From an uncultured Pseudomonadota bacterium (lineage in GTDB: Bacteria; Myxococcota_A; UBA796; SXON01): a stretch of DNA of 64,000 nucleotides. The first letter of the stretch is position 1, and the number at the start of each line of letters is the position of its first letter. Shown piece by piece: positions 17,353-26,588 of the stretch. The DNA is taken from the NCBI GenBank assembly GCA_903885375.1, contig CAISIK010000122.1, positions 1 to 64,000 on the forward strand, in the 5' to 3' direction. Position numbers and translations under genes: made by a program. The notes beneath the pieces were generated by a model. That model did not search any database. It worked only from the letters and a program-made list of their open reading frames with translations, and was not told where the DNA came from.

Positions 17353-17358
17353 GTTAAG
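17353..17358 (+). promoter_or_regulatory. Candidate -10 element close to mtnA start
   Basis: GTTAAG ends 9 nt before the mtnA ATG at 17368, and no Shine-Dalgarno sequence lies between. It belongs to the recurrent GTTA-type elements placed 7-10 nt before start codons in this window. No matching -35 was seen. Confidence 0.3.
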
Positions 17359-17367
17359 CCCGCCGCC

Positions 17368-18431
<1,064 letters not shown>

Positions 18432-18435
<4 letters not shown>

Positions 18436-19208
18436 TCGGCGGGCGGGAAGAGCTCGCCGAGCAGCCGCAGGAGCAGCCGCTGCGCCGCCGCATCGGCCGT
18501 GATCCGAAGCGCGCTGTCGGCGGCCTCCGGGGCGGTGGGGGACTCGGAGGTGGAGGACACCGTGAAGCCCTTGAGCGTGCGCGCCCGCGCCGGCAGCCGC
18601 ACCCGCTCCACGGCCAGCGTGCGCACTACGCGGCGGAGGGTGCCTTGCGCCGACCCCTCCCCATCGGTTTCCGCCCGCTCGAGCCGCGCCGTCACGATGA
18701 CGTCGGCCGTGGGATCGCCCGGGGCGACCCACCGGAGGCCGGCGTCCTCCACGTAGCGCCGAACCACCTGCTCGTCGGCCTCGGCCACCGGGAGGCGCCA
18801 GTTCACGCTGACGTTGCGGATCGGCTCGGCGTAGGCCCGCCCCTCGTCGACCTCCATCCACCGTCGGAAAACCTGGCGGACCCGGTCGGTCGGAAAGGTC
18901 ACGTTCGTCCACTGGGCGGCCTCGCCAAGGACCGCCACTGCCCACCGATGGGGCTCCGACAGCCGCTGGGGCTCCGCCTCCACCTCCGCCGCGCTCACGG
19001 CCACGGCCGCCCGCAAGCCCTCGGTGATGTCGCCGTACCCGAGGCGCTCCGCCTCCCCGAGGCAGGCCTTCCAGACGCCGTGGACCTGCGCGACCCGCGA
19101 TCCTTCGGCAGCCTCCTCCACCGCGATGCGACAGGTCTCGAGGTGGCGCTCCGACGGATCCAGACCATCCAGCAGGCCGGCGTGGGAGAGCGCAACGAAC
19201 AGGATCAT
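18432..19208 (-). CDS. Exported protein of unknown function
   Basis: A 258-residue protein. The ATG overlaps the stop of the metallophosphoesterase gene as ATGA, so it is coupled to it. The N-terminus MILFVALSHAGLLDG is a plausible short signal peptide without a lipobox. The rest is mixed alpha/beta with a segment VNWRLPVAEADEQVV and a strand ADVIVTARLERAE reminiscent of LPP20-like or DUF4384-type envelope proteins, but no firm family assignment was made. The C-terminus (AAQRLLLRLLGELFPPAD) is helical. Its stop TAA overlaps the mtnA stop TAG at 18432-18435. Confidence 0.65.
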
Positions 19209-20224
19209 TGGGCCGCCTGCCGACGCAGCTCGGCGCTGCGAAACCGGAACCAGCCGAGGTACTGGTTCTTCCACCAGCGGTCCATGGTGATGTCGACGAG
19301 CTCGCCCGACAGCGCGGTGGCGTAGAGCTCCTCGCCGAACTCCCGACCGGTGATCCAGTCCCTCACGACGAACTCCTCCCCGTCGAATCTTGCGTATTGT
19401 GCGTAGCCGTAGGTCCAGCTGCCGGTGTTGACGTAGCGGACCCCGCGGGAGTGCACGACCCCCGGCATGTGCGCGTGCCCGCACACGAGCGTGGTGGCGC
19501 CCATCTGCTGCGCGCCGGTCAACGCGGGAAAGAGCATGGACATGGGATCGCCGGCCTCGGACCGCACCCAGTAGCTCACCCAGTCCTCGGAGCGCCGCGC
19601 GAGCTCACCGAGGCCGACCCGGCGGAACAGGGCGCCGCGAACCTTGAGCAGCTGCCACCACTTGTGGAAGGCCCAGTACACGAAACGGTTGGCCGGCGTG
19701 TAGAACTCGTGCAGCGGCATGCGCACCCAGCCGACCACCCGCTCGATGGCGTGGTGGAGCTGCGTCATCAGCGCGCTGCTCTGCAGCTCGGGGCCGATGA
19801 AGGGATCGAACTGGTGGCCGTGCTGCACCACGATGTCCGACCCGATGCGCAGGGTGCTGCACACATCCCACCGGAACAACTCGTGGAACAGCGCGATGTC
19901 GTGGTCGTGGTTGCCGTAGATGTAGGTGACGCCGTTGTGGTCGGCGAGCTCGGAGAGCGCCCGCAGGAGCGGACCGTGCGCGCGGAGGACGGCGGTGAGG
20001 TTCCACGCCTGGTAGAAGTCGATGGCATCGCCCACGATGACCAGCCGGGCGCCCTCGTCGCGCACCCGCGCGAGCAGCTCGAGCAGCGCGTGGTCCTTGC
20101 GCATGAAGATGTCGCTGCGCGATCCATCGCCGAGGTGCAGGTCGGAGATGAAGTACACCGGTCGGTCGGCCGCGATGCGCTTCTCGCGGATCGACTCCTT
20201 CGGCTGCGACCACGACCAGGACAT
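19205..20224 (-). CDS. Calcineurin-like metallophosphoesterase (LpxH-like)
   Basis: A 339-residue two-metal phosphoesterase. All five family motifs are present: DLHLGDG near the N-terminus, GDAIDF, GNHDHD, HGHQFD, and GHAHMP followed by NTGSW. The order and the GNHD/HGH spacing resemble UDP-2,3-diacylglucosamine hydrolases (LpxH), although the protein is about 100 residues longer, with an inserted helical segment (FYTPANRFVYWAFHKWWQ) that may dock on membrane. A lipid A role is possible but not proven. The start ATG 20224 follows TATGTT by 6 nt, suggesting a leaderless mRNA. It heads a two-gene unit with the unknown exported protein. Confidence 0.85.
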   Translation of the reverse strand: MSWSWSQPKESIREKRIAADRPVYFISDLHLGDGSRSDIFMRKDHALLELLARVRDEGARLVIVGDAIDFYQAWNLTAVLRAHGPLLRALSELADHNGVTYIYGNHDHDIALFHELFRWDVCSTLRIGSDIVVQHGHQFDPFIGPELQSSALMTQLHHAIERVVGWVRMPLHEFYTPANRFVYWAFHKWWQLLKVRGALFRRVGLGELARRSEDWVSYWVRSEAGDPMSMLFPALTGAQQMGATTLVCGHAHMPGVVHSRGVRYVNTGSWTYGYAQYARFDGEEFVVRDWITGREFGEELYATALSGELVDITMDRWWKNQYLGWFRFRSAELRRQAAQ

Positions 20225-20230
20225 GCCGGC

Positions 20231-20236
20231 AACATA
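20231..20236 (-). promoter_or_regulatory. Candidate -10 box for leaderless phosphoesterase mRNA
   Basis: TATGTT on the minus strand ends 6 nt before the ATG at 20224. With the usual 6-7 nt from -10 to transcription start, transcription would begin at or next to the A of the start codon. There is no Shine-Dalgarno sequence in the gap. Confidence 0.4.
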
Positions 20237-20261
20237 GCCCCCATCCCTCCCTTCCCACAGG

Positions 20262-20267
20262 GTTAGC
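20262..20267 (+). promoter_or_regulatory. Candidate -10 element close to engB start
   Basis: GTTAGC ends 8 nt before the engB ATG at 20276, with the gap ACGCGCCC lacking any Shine-Dalgarno sequence. The same hexamer precedes lepA. No -35 match was seen at the expected distance. Confidence 0.35.
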
Positions 20268-20275
20268 ACGCGCCC

Positions 20276-20860
20276 ATGAAACGACTCTTTCCCGCACGTG
20301 CGACCTTCGTGGGCTCGTTCGTCGACCAGGTCCCCTTCTCCGGCTTGCCCGACGTGGTGTTCGCAGGCAGGAGCAACGTGGGGAAGTCGAGCGCGATCAA
20401 CGTGATCGTGGGCCAGGCCATCGCCCGCACGAGCAGCACGCCGGGGCGCACGCAAGCCGTGAACGTGTTCGACCTCGAGGGTCGGATCCGCCTCGTGGAC
20501 CTGCCCGGCTACGGCTACGCGAAGGTGTCGAAGTCGATGCGCGATGACTGGCGGAAGCTCATCGGCGGCTACCTGAGCGAGCGTCCGCAGATCAAGCTGG
20601 TGGTGGCGCTGATCGACGCCCGCCACCCCGCGCAGGAGCTCGATGCCACGCTGCTCCGGCAGCTTGGCGAGCTGGACCTGCCCGTGCTGGGCCTCGCCAC
20701 CAAGGTGGACGACATCCCCCGCCCCAAGCGTGCGGGCGTGGTGGCGGCGCTGGCCGCCGCCCACGGGCTGCCGGCCGACGCCGTGATTCCTTTTTCCAGC
20801 ACCGAGAAAATCGGCCTCGACGAAGCCCGCGAGGCCATCGCCTGGTCGGTGAGCGGCTAG
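20276..20860 (+). CDS. engB: Ribosome biogenesis GTP-binding protein EngB/YihA
   Basis: A 194-residue EngB GTPase needed for 50S subunit assembly. G1 is GRSNVGKSS (residues 31-39), G3 DLPGYGYA (75-82), G4 TKVD (142-145), and G5 the SSTEKIGLDE region near the C-terminus. Length and motif spacing are typical. It is divergent from the metallophosphoesterase gene, and its stop TAG is interlocked with that of the converging VWA lipoprotein in a single CTAG at 20857-20860. Confidence 0.97.
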   Translation: MKRLFPARATFVGSFVDQVPFSGLPDVVFAGRSNVGKSSAINVIVGQAIARTSSTPGRTQAVNVFDLEGRIRLVDLPGYGYAKVSKSMRDDWRKLIGGYLSERPQIKLVVALIDARHPAQELDATLLRQLGELDLPVLGLATKVDDIPRPKRAGVVAALAAAHGLPADAVIPFSSTEKIGLDEAREAIAWSVSG

Positions 20861-22863
20861 AACTCGGTGCCGGGAACGACCACGATGATGTCGAGGGTGT
20901 CGAGCAGGATGCTCTGATCGCCGAGCACGTTCAGCGTGAGGCGGAAGAGCTGATCCTCGGTGAGCGCCGCGACGCCACCCCGGAAGGTGAGCGTGAAGGT
21001 GAGGAGCTCGCCTTCATCCTCGGCGCCGAGGCCCTCGTAGTACTCGGGGTCGATGCTCTGCACGAACCCGTACACATCGCCGGACACGCTCAGGTCCACG
21101 CGCTCGAAGCGCACGCCGGAAACGAGCTGGGTGATCGCATCCACGATGGTCTCGCGGAACTCGGTGCTGCTGCCGGTCCACGTCTGCACGACGGGCTCAT
21201 CGGCCACCCCATCGCCATCGAGGTCGGCGAGGGAGCCGATGTCGATCGCCAGCTGCTCCATCTGCGGGTAGCCGGTGGTGCCGTTCACGCTCACGCCCAC
21301 GAAGTAGGCGCCGAGGTCGGTGAAGGCCGTGCGGACATCGGACATGCCGGCATCGATCGGGCAGCCGCCGGGGGTGCCGTTGTAGGCCGGGTTGGCCGAC
21401 TCGGGATCGCGCAGGTAGTTGTCGCCGGCCAGCACGATGACTGGGAGCGCGTACTCCCGGAAGCCGAGGCCGCCGAGCGTGCCGCCATCCGGCGTGGTGC
21501 TGTCGTACTCGGAGCCGCCCGAGCCACCGAACGGATCGCCGGCGTCGGCCACGAAGGGCACCACGTCGGTGCTGGCGTCGTAGCTGCCATCGCAGTCCTG
21601 ATCGTAGCCCGCGCCGGAAGCCGCCTGGTAGAGCGCCTCGGTGCCCGACTCGGGACCGTCGTTGCCGCTGTGGGTGGTGAGGCTGCTGAAGCCGGTCTGC
21701 ACCAGCGAGGTGTCGGTGGTGACCTGCTGGCGGAGGTAGAAGGGCTTGTCGGTACCGGGGGAGCCGAAGCCGCCGTAGGCGTAGTCGTCGTGGCCCGACA
21801 CGCCGTAGCCGGCGTCGGGCAGGAGCGCCGCGAGATCGCCGACCATCGTGTTGAACTCGGTGGCCACCGCCGTGATGGTGCCGCCCATGGAACAGGTGGT
21901 GTCGATGATGAAGCCGACGTCGCCACGATCGATCGAGAGCTCGAACTCGAAGTCGTGCTCCAGCGTGGTGCGCTCGCCCACCTCCACGTAGATGCCATCG
22001 ATGATGCTGAGCACATCGAGGGGATCGGTGCCGGCGGTGATCTCGCCACCATCGGAGAAGCCATCGCCGTCGGTGTCGCTGTCGTAGGGGTCGGTGCCGA
22101 GGATCACCTCGGCCGCATCGGTGAGGGCATCCCCATCGCTGTCGAGGTCCTGGTAGTCGTACTTGCCATCGTTGTCGGTATCGCGCGGCTCAACGGACAC
22201 GTTGCCGCCGGTGCCACCCTCGTCGGCATCGCTGACGCCGTCGTTGTCGGAGTCGTCGTCGAGGTAGTCGGGGGTGCCATCCTCATCGCTGTCGCGCGGA
22301 TCGCTGTTGAAGGCGGTGGTGCCGCCCTCGTAGACATCGCCAATGCCGTCGTTGTCGGAGTCGGTGTCCATGTAGTCGGCGGTGCCATCCCCATCGCTGT
22401 CTGGCACGATGCAGGCACCGATCTCCTCGAGGTCGGAGATGCCGTCGGCGTCGTTGTCGGGATCGGCGTAGTCGTCGAGGCCATCGCCGTCGGAGTCGAC
22501 ACCGGCGTTGCCCCCGGACTCATCGCCATCGGTGACACAGTTGTTGTCGCTGTCCACATCGAGGAAGTCGGCCACGCCATCGCCGTCGGAGTCGACCGGC
22601 ATGGTTTCGAGGGCCGAATCACCCGCCTCGGGCTTGTCCTTCAGTCCATCGCCGTCGGAGTCGAGGTCATCCATGTTGGCATCGCCATCACCATCGGCAT
22701 CCTCGGAGCCTTCGTGCACATCGAGGATCGTGTCGCCATCGGCATCGTTCTGCTCCACGATGAAGTCGACCGGCGCAGTATCGGCCGTATCGGCTGCCTT
22801 GTCGGAGGCCACGGGGCAGCCGGCAATGAGGAGAAGGAGCGGGAGCGGGAGGCGAAGGAGCAT
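20857..22863 (-). CDS. Lipoprotein with thrombospondin type 3 repeats and VWA domain
   Basis: A 668-residue lipoprotein. The signal MLLRLPLPLLLLIAGC ends in a lipobox. Residues of about 38-280 form a run of calcium-binding TSP3 units with DxDxDG cores (DSDGDGVADFLDVDSDN and similar). A von Willebrand A domain follows; its metal site is Asp321-Thr-Thr323-Cys-Ser325, again with Thr in the first Ser position. Later segments (PVIVLAGDNYL, YFVGVSVNG) fit the fold, and inserted acidic loops (DLDGDGVADEP) add more calcium sites. A cell-surface, calcium-stabilised adhesion or sensing role is inferred. It converges on engB. Confidence 0.85.
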   Translation of the reverse strand: MLLRLPLPLLLLIAGCPVASDKAADTADTAPVDFIVEQNDADGDTILDVHEGSEDADGDGDANMDDLDSDGDGLKDKPEAGDSALETMPVDSDGDGVADFLDVDSDNNCVTDGDESGGNAGVDSDGDGLDDYADPDNDADGISDLEEIGACIVPDSDGDGTADYMDTDSDNDGIGDVYEGGTTAFNSDPRDSDEDGTPDYLDDDSDNDGVSDADEGGTGGNVSVEPRDTDNDGKYDYQDLDSDGDALTDAAEVILGTDPYDSDTDGDGFSDGGEITAGTDPLDVLSIIDGIYVEVGERTTLEHDFEFELSIDRGDVGFIIDTTCSMGGTITAVATEFNTMVGDLAALLPDAGYGVSGHDDYAYGGFGSPGTDKPFYLRQQVTTDTSLVQTGFSSLTTHSGNDGPESGTEALYQAASGAGYDQDCDGSYDASTDVVPFVADAGDPFGGSGGSEYDSTTPDGGTLGGLGFREYALPVIVLAGDNYLRDPESANPAYNGTPGGCPIDAGMSDVRTAFTDLGAYFVGVSVNGTTGYPQMEQLAIDIGSLADLDGDGVADEPVVQTWTGSSTEFRETIVDAITQLVSGVRFERVDLSVSGDVYGFVQSIDPEYYEGLGAEDEGELLTFTLTFRGGVAALTEDQLFRLTLNVLGDQSILLDTLDIIVVVPGTEF

Positions 22864-22957
22864 GGGTGTCTCGGGACCGCCGGGAGGATACCCCGGAACA
22901 GGGGGGGTTCACAAGCAGTGATTGCCAGTACGACGACCTTCCCTCCGGTGTGACGAG

Positions 22958-23563
22958 ATGTCCTACGATCGTCCCGATCATCACACACGAAAAGCCAAGG
23001 CGCAGGGCTTCGCCGCGCGGAGCGTTTTCAAGCTGGAGGAGCTCGACCAGCGGTTCCGCCTGGCGCGCCCGGGTGCATCCGCGGTCGACCTCGGGTGCTT
23101 CCCCGGCAGCTGGAGCCGCTACCTCATCCAGAAGCAGATGAAGGTCGTGGGGGTGGACCTGAAGGCGCCCGCGTTCGGCGGGGCCACGTGGATCACCCGC
23201 TCCGTGATGGAGGTGGAGGCCGAGGAGCTGCTCGCCATCGTCGGCCCCGTGGCGCTCTTCGTGAGCGACATGGCGCCCAACACCTCCGGCAACCGCTTCA
23301 CCGACCACATGCGCCAGATCGCCCTCGCCGAGCGGGCGCTGGCGCTCGCCGAAACCTGCCTGCAGCCGGGCGGCGCGTTCGTGGCCAAGGTGTTCGACGG
23401 GGAGGAGGCCAACACGTTCGTGAAGTCGATCGAGGCGCGCTTTCGCACCTGCAAGCGGGTGAAGCCCGACGCCACGCGGGATCGCAGCGTGGAGTTCTTC
23501 GTGGTGGGTACCGGGTTCACGGGCGGCCCCGCGAAGGGTGCGGAATCCACGGGGCCAGCATAG
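22958..23563 (+). CDS. rlmE: 23S rRNA 2'-O-methyltransferase RlmE (FtsJ family)
   Basis: RlmE (RrmJ/FtsJ) uses S-adenosylmethionine to 2'-O-methylate a uridine in the 23S rRNA A-loop. With ATG 22958 as start the 201 residues show motif I as DLGCFPGSWS (44-53) and a complete K-D-K-E catalytic tetrad: Lys25, Asp104, Lys144 and Glu179. The motif I glycine pair before Trp is Gly-Ser instead of Gly-Gly. An earlier in-frame ATG at 22922 would add 12 unrelated residues. It is divergent from the VWA lipoprotein and 24 nt upstream of argG, so the two may share a transcript. Confidence 0.92.
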   Translation: MSYDRPDHHTRKAKAQGFAARSVFKLEELDQRFRLARPGASAVDLGCFPGSWSRYLIQKQMKVVGVDLKAPAFGGATWITRSVMEVEAEELLAIVGPVALFVSDMAPNTSGNRFTDHMRQIALAERALALAETCLQPGGAFVAKVFDGEEANTFVKSIEARFRTCKRVKPDATRDRSVEFFVVGTGFTGGPAKGAESTGPA

Positions 23564-23587
23564 ACGCGCCCCCCTCACGGAAGCCCC

Positions 23588-24754
23588 ATGCGCGTGCTGC
23601 TTGCCTACTCCGGCGGTCTCGACACCTCCTACCTGCTCTGCCGCCTCCTGCGTGAGGGTCACGAAGTCCACGCCGTCAGCGTGGACACCGGCGGGTTCAG
23701 CACCGAGGAGCGAAACGCGATCGCCGAGCGGGCCCGCAGCATGGGCGCCTCGATGTATCGATGTGTCGACGCGCGCGAGCGGGTGTATCAGCAACACATC
23801 GCGTGGCTCATCAAGGCGAATGTGCGCCGCGGTGGCGTGTATCCCCTGTGTGTCGGCGCCGAGCGTGTGGTGCAGGCCCAGGTGGTGGCCGAGCTGGCGC
23901 GCGAGGTCGGGGCCGACGCCGTGTGTCACGGCAGCACCGGCGCCGGCAACGACCAGATCCGCTTCGACGTGGCGATCCGCACCCTCCTCCCCGGCGCCCG
24001 CCTGCTCACGCCCATCCGCGATGAGGGCATCCAGCGCGAAACGAGCGCCGCCTACCTCGCGGCAGCCGGCTTCCCGATCTCGGCGGAGCGCAAGGACTAT
24101 TCCGTGAACCAGGGCCTATGGGGCGTGACCATCGGCGGGCGGGAAACGCACGACGCCTGGTCCTGGCTCCCCGAGCACGCCTGGCCCACCACCCGGAATC
24201 CGGCGCAGGCCCCCGCCGGGGGCGAGTCCGTGGAGCTCCACTTCGAAGCCGGTGAGGTGGAGGGCGGCCTCGCCACGGTCGAGCGGCTCAACGAGCTCGG
24301 CGCGTGCCACGGCGTGGGCCGCGGCATGCACCTCGGCGACACCATCCTCGGCATCAAGGGGCGCATCGCCTTCGAAGCCCCCGCGGCGGCCATCCTCATC
24401 GACGCCCACCGGGAGCTGGAGAAGCTCGTCCTCACGCGCCTGCAGCTCACCCAGAAGGAGGGTCTCGGCTCGACCTACGGTGCCCTGCTTCACGAAGGCC
24501 TCTACTTCGACCCGGCGATGCGCGACCTCGAGGCCTACTTGCACTCCACCCAGACGCGCGTCACCGGCGATGTGCGCGTGCACGTGGAACAGGGGCGGGT
24601 GGAGGTCCGCGGCGTGCGGTCGCCGTGGTCACTCATGAACGCCAGCGCAGGCACCTACGGCGAAACGAACCGCCTCTGGTCCAACGAGGATGCGCGCGGA
24701 TTCTCCAACGTGTACGGCCTCCAGGGCGTGCTGGCCGCCCGCGCGGGCACGTAG
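23588..24754 (+). CDS. argG: Argininosuccinate synthase (acyl-citrulline type)
   Basis: A 388-residue ATP-dependent ligase of the argininosuccinate synthase family. The PP-loop AYSGGLDTS is at residues 6-14; CHGSTGAGNDQIRFD carries the citrulline and aspartate contacts; VGRGMHLGDTILGIKGR and APAAAILIDAHRELEKL follow. By eye the overall sequence is closer to the Xanthomonas/Bacteroidetes branch that works with the N-acyl-citrulline route than to the E. coli type, which agrees with the N-acylornithine transcarbamylase 5 kb downstream. It is separated from the other arg genes by a desaturase and a lipoprotein gene on the same strand. A GGAAG site lies before the ATG. Confidence 0.92.
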   Translation: MRVLLAYSGGLDTSYLLCRLLREGHEVHAVSVDTGGFSTEERNAIAERARSMGASMYRCVDARERVYQQHIAWLIKANVRRGGVYPLCVGAERVVQAQVVAELAREVGADAVCHGSTGAGNDQIRFDVAIRTLLPGARLLTPIRDEGIQRETSAAYLAAAGFPISAERKDYSVNQGLWGVTIGGRETHDAWSWLPEHAWPTTRNPAQAPAGGESVELHFEAGEVEGGLATVERLNELGACHGVGRGMHLGDTILGIKGRIAFEAPAAAILIDAHRELEKLVLTRLQLTQKEGLGSTYGALLHEGLYFDPAMRDLEAYLHSTQTRVTGDVRVHVEQGRVEVRGVRSPWSLMNASAGTYGETNRLWSNEDARGFSNVYGLQGVLAARAGT

Positions 24755-24780
24755 CGCCGGGGCGACCCGCCACGGATCCT

Positions 24781-24822
24781 TGACATCGTCACCGACATTT
24801 GTCAGTGAACCCATGGTATGAT
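24781..24822 (+). promoter_or_regulatory. Promoter/operator region of the desaturase gene
   Basis: The 76-nt gap after argG holds two adjacent inverted repeats, TGACATCGTCA (24781-24791) and GACATTTGTC (24794-24803), followed by TATGAT at 24817-24822, 8 nt before the GTG start. The TATGAT is a good -10 box; CCGACA at 24792-24797 is a weak -35 at 19 bp. The palindromes overlap the presumed -35 region, a position expected for a repressor site. Transcription would start at or next to the start codon. Confidence 0.4.
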
Positions 24823-24830
24823 TCCCGGCC

Positions 24831-25868
24831 GTGAATACCGACGTCCGGGGCCCCACCGCCCCCCTGAGCAGCTTCGACCGCCGTCTCGCCTCGTTCCTCC
24901 ATGACGAGCGCGACGTGCCCTTCGTTCACCTGATCGGGCAGTGCCTGCTGTTCCAGCTGCTCTCGCTCGGCATGTTCGCGCTGGGCAGCTCGGTGTGGAT
25001 GGTGGCGCCCATCTACTGGGCGGCCTGGGGTTTCGGGCTGGTGGACCGGTTCATCCTGATGCTCCACTGCACGAGCCATCGGAACCTCTTCCGCAGCCGG
25101 CGCCTGAACCTCGTCATCCCTTGGATGGTGGGCCCCTTCTTCGGGCAGACCCCCGAGAGCTACTACGCCCACCACATGGGGATGCACCACCCGGAGAACA
25201 ACCTCCGAGAGGACCTCTCCACCACCCTGTGCTACCAGCGGGACAGCCTGGCCGGCTGGCTGCACTACCTCGGCAGCTTCCTCACCGCCGGCCTCCCGCT
25301 CCTCGCCCGCTACCACGCGGTCAAGGGGAACCGGAAGCTGTTCAAGCGGCTGCTCGTGGGTGAGAGCGCGTTCTGGCTCACCATGGCGGCCCTGCTCGCC
25401 TTGAACTGGCAGGCCACCCTCATCGTGTTCGTCATCCCCGTGCTCACCATCCGCACGTTGATGATGGCCGGCAACTGGGGCCAGCACGCCTTCGTGGACG
25501 GCGCGGATGCGGGCAATCCCTACCGCAACTCCATCACCTGCATCAACACGCGGTACAACCGTCGTTGTTTCAACGACGGCTACCACATCCTGCACCACCT
25601 GAAGCCCCGCACCCACTTCACCGAGTACCCGGCGGAGTTCGAGGCCAACAAGGCCGAGTACGGGCGGCAGGACGCCATCGTGTTCGACGGCATCGACTTC
25701 TTCCAGGTGTGGCTCTTCCTGATGCTCGGGCGGCACGACTGGCTGGCGAAGCGCCTCGTGGCCCTTCCTGGCGCCCCCACGCGCGACCAGGCCGGCGCGA
25801 TCGCCTTCCTGAAGTCCCGGCTCTCCCCGATCCTCGAGGAGAGCGAGCAGGGAATCGCCGCGAAGTAG
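24831..25868 (+). CDS. Membrane fatty acid desaturase
   Basis: A 345-residue integral membrane di-iron desaturase. Histidine boxes are HCTSH (79-83), HHMGMHH (114-120) and YHILHH (251-256), with an extra His at GNWGQH. Hydrophobic segments near residues 35-75, 95-104, 145-160 and 183-212 fit four membrane helices. It would introduce double bonds into membrane acyl chains with an external electron donor; regioselectivity cannot be read from sequence. No ferredoxin or reductase gene is adjacent. It starts at GTG with no Shine-Dalgarno site and a -10-like TATGAT 8 nt upstream. It is followed after 2 nt by a lipoprotein gene. Confidence 0.88.
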   Translation: MNTDVRGPTAPLSSFDRRLASFLHDERDVPFVHLIGQCLLFQLLSLGMFALGSSVWMVAPIYWAAWGFGLVDRFILMLHCTSHRNLFRSRRLNLVIPWMVGPFFGQTPESYYAHHMGMHHPENNLREDLSTTLCYQRDSLAGWLHYLGSFLTAGLPLLARYHAVKGNRKLFKRLLVGESAFWLTMAALLALNWQATLIVFVIPVLTIRTLMMAGNWGQHAFVDGADAGNPYRNSITCINTRYNRRCFNDGYHILHHLKPRTHFTEYPAEFEANKAEYGRQDAIVFDGIDFFQVWLFLMLGRHDWLAKRLVALPGAPTRDQAGAIAFLKSRLSPILEESEQGIAAK

Positions 25869-25870
25869 CG

Positions 25871-26527
25871 GTGAGAGGCCTGGGCCCGCGCTACACTGGC
25901 CCCGTGCTGGCCCTGCTCCTCATCTCCTGCACCGGCACCCAGACGATCAAGCCGGGCGGCGAAGAGACCGCCGCCGACACCGGCACCGCGGCCGACACCG
26001 CCGCCGATTCCGGTGAACCGGCGCGCGACCTCGACGAGGATGGCTACGCCGCCGGAGAGGACTGCATGGACCTCAACGCCGCGGTGCACCCCGGCGCGGA
26101 GGAGGTGTGGAACCAGCTCGACGACGACTGCGACGGTCGCTTCGACGCCGACGGCACCTGGGCGGGCACAGCCACCGTCAATGCCCAGGCCGTGTACGAG
26201 GGCAACCGGTACACGTTCCGGCTCGGCTGCCCCTTTGCGGGCGAGCGCAAGAGTGGCACCTTCGAGTGGCTGGTTTCCTGCACGACCGACGCCGACGACG
26301 AGAAGGCCCAGCTGCTCCTCGGGCCCTCCTTCACCATCCGGCCCGAGGATGGGGGCGTGGAGCTCGAACGGTGGGAGGGCGACGCGATCGTGGAGAGCGC
26401 GGGCGGATGGGACACCCCGGCCGACGCCACGATCGTCTGGAGCACCTTCGACCGCGCCGGACTCGCCGCCGACGTGTCCGCCGCCTCGCTCTCGATGGCG
26501 GTCGGCGCCACGATCTCCCGCCAGTAG
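25871..26527 (+). CDS. Lipoprotein with a single MopE-type repeat
   Basis: A 218-residue lipoprotein. GTG 25871 gives a textbook signal (basic residues, then PVLALLLISC); a second GTG at 25904, preceded 6 nt upstream by TACACT, is an alternative that would leave an unusually short signal. The mature start is Asp/Thr/Ala/Gly-rich, then one MopE-type unit (EDGYAAGEDCMD, VHPGAEEVW, DDDCDG). The C-terminal part, with paired Cys residues and strands such as YTFRLGCPF and GTFEWLVSC, is of unknown family. It lies between the desaturase and the arg operon on the same strand. Confidence 0.72.
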   Translation: MRGLGPRYTGPVLALLLISCTGTQTIKPGGEETAADTGTAADTAADSGEPARDLDEDGYAAGEDCMDLNAAVHPGAEEVWNQLDDDCDGRFDADGTWAGTATVNAQAVYEGNRYTFRLGCPFAGERKSGTFEWLVSCTTDADDEKAQLLLGPSFTIRPEDGGVELERWEGDAIVESAGGWDTPADATIVWSTFDRAGLAADVSAASLSMAVGATISRQ

Positions 26528-26588
26528 CGGCTTTCGCTTGCGCCCCGGGCGCAGTCGTATAGACCCGCGCCCTCCCCGGGGCTCGGCC

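Noticed and set aside
20857-22863. Repeats of Asp/Gly codons resembling a tandem repeat array
   Set aside because: Explained by thrombospondin type 3 protein repeats inside one gene.
23559-23565. CATAGAC before argG as another start-proximal promoter element
   Set aside because: It contains the rlmE stop codon, lies 22 nt from the argG ATG, and argG has a GGAAG ribosome site.
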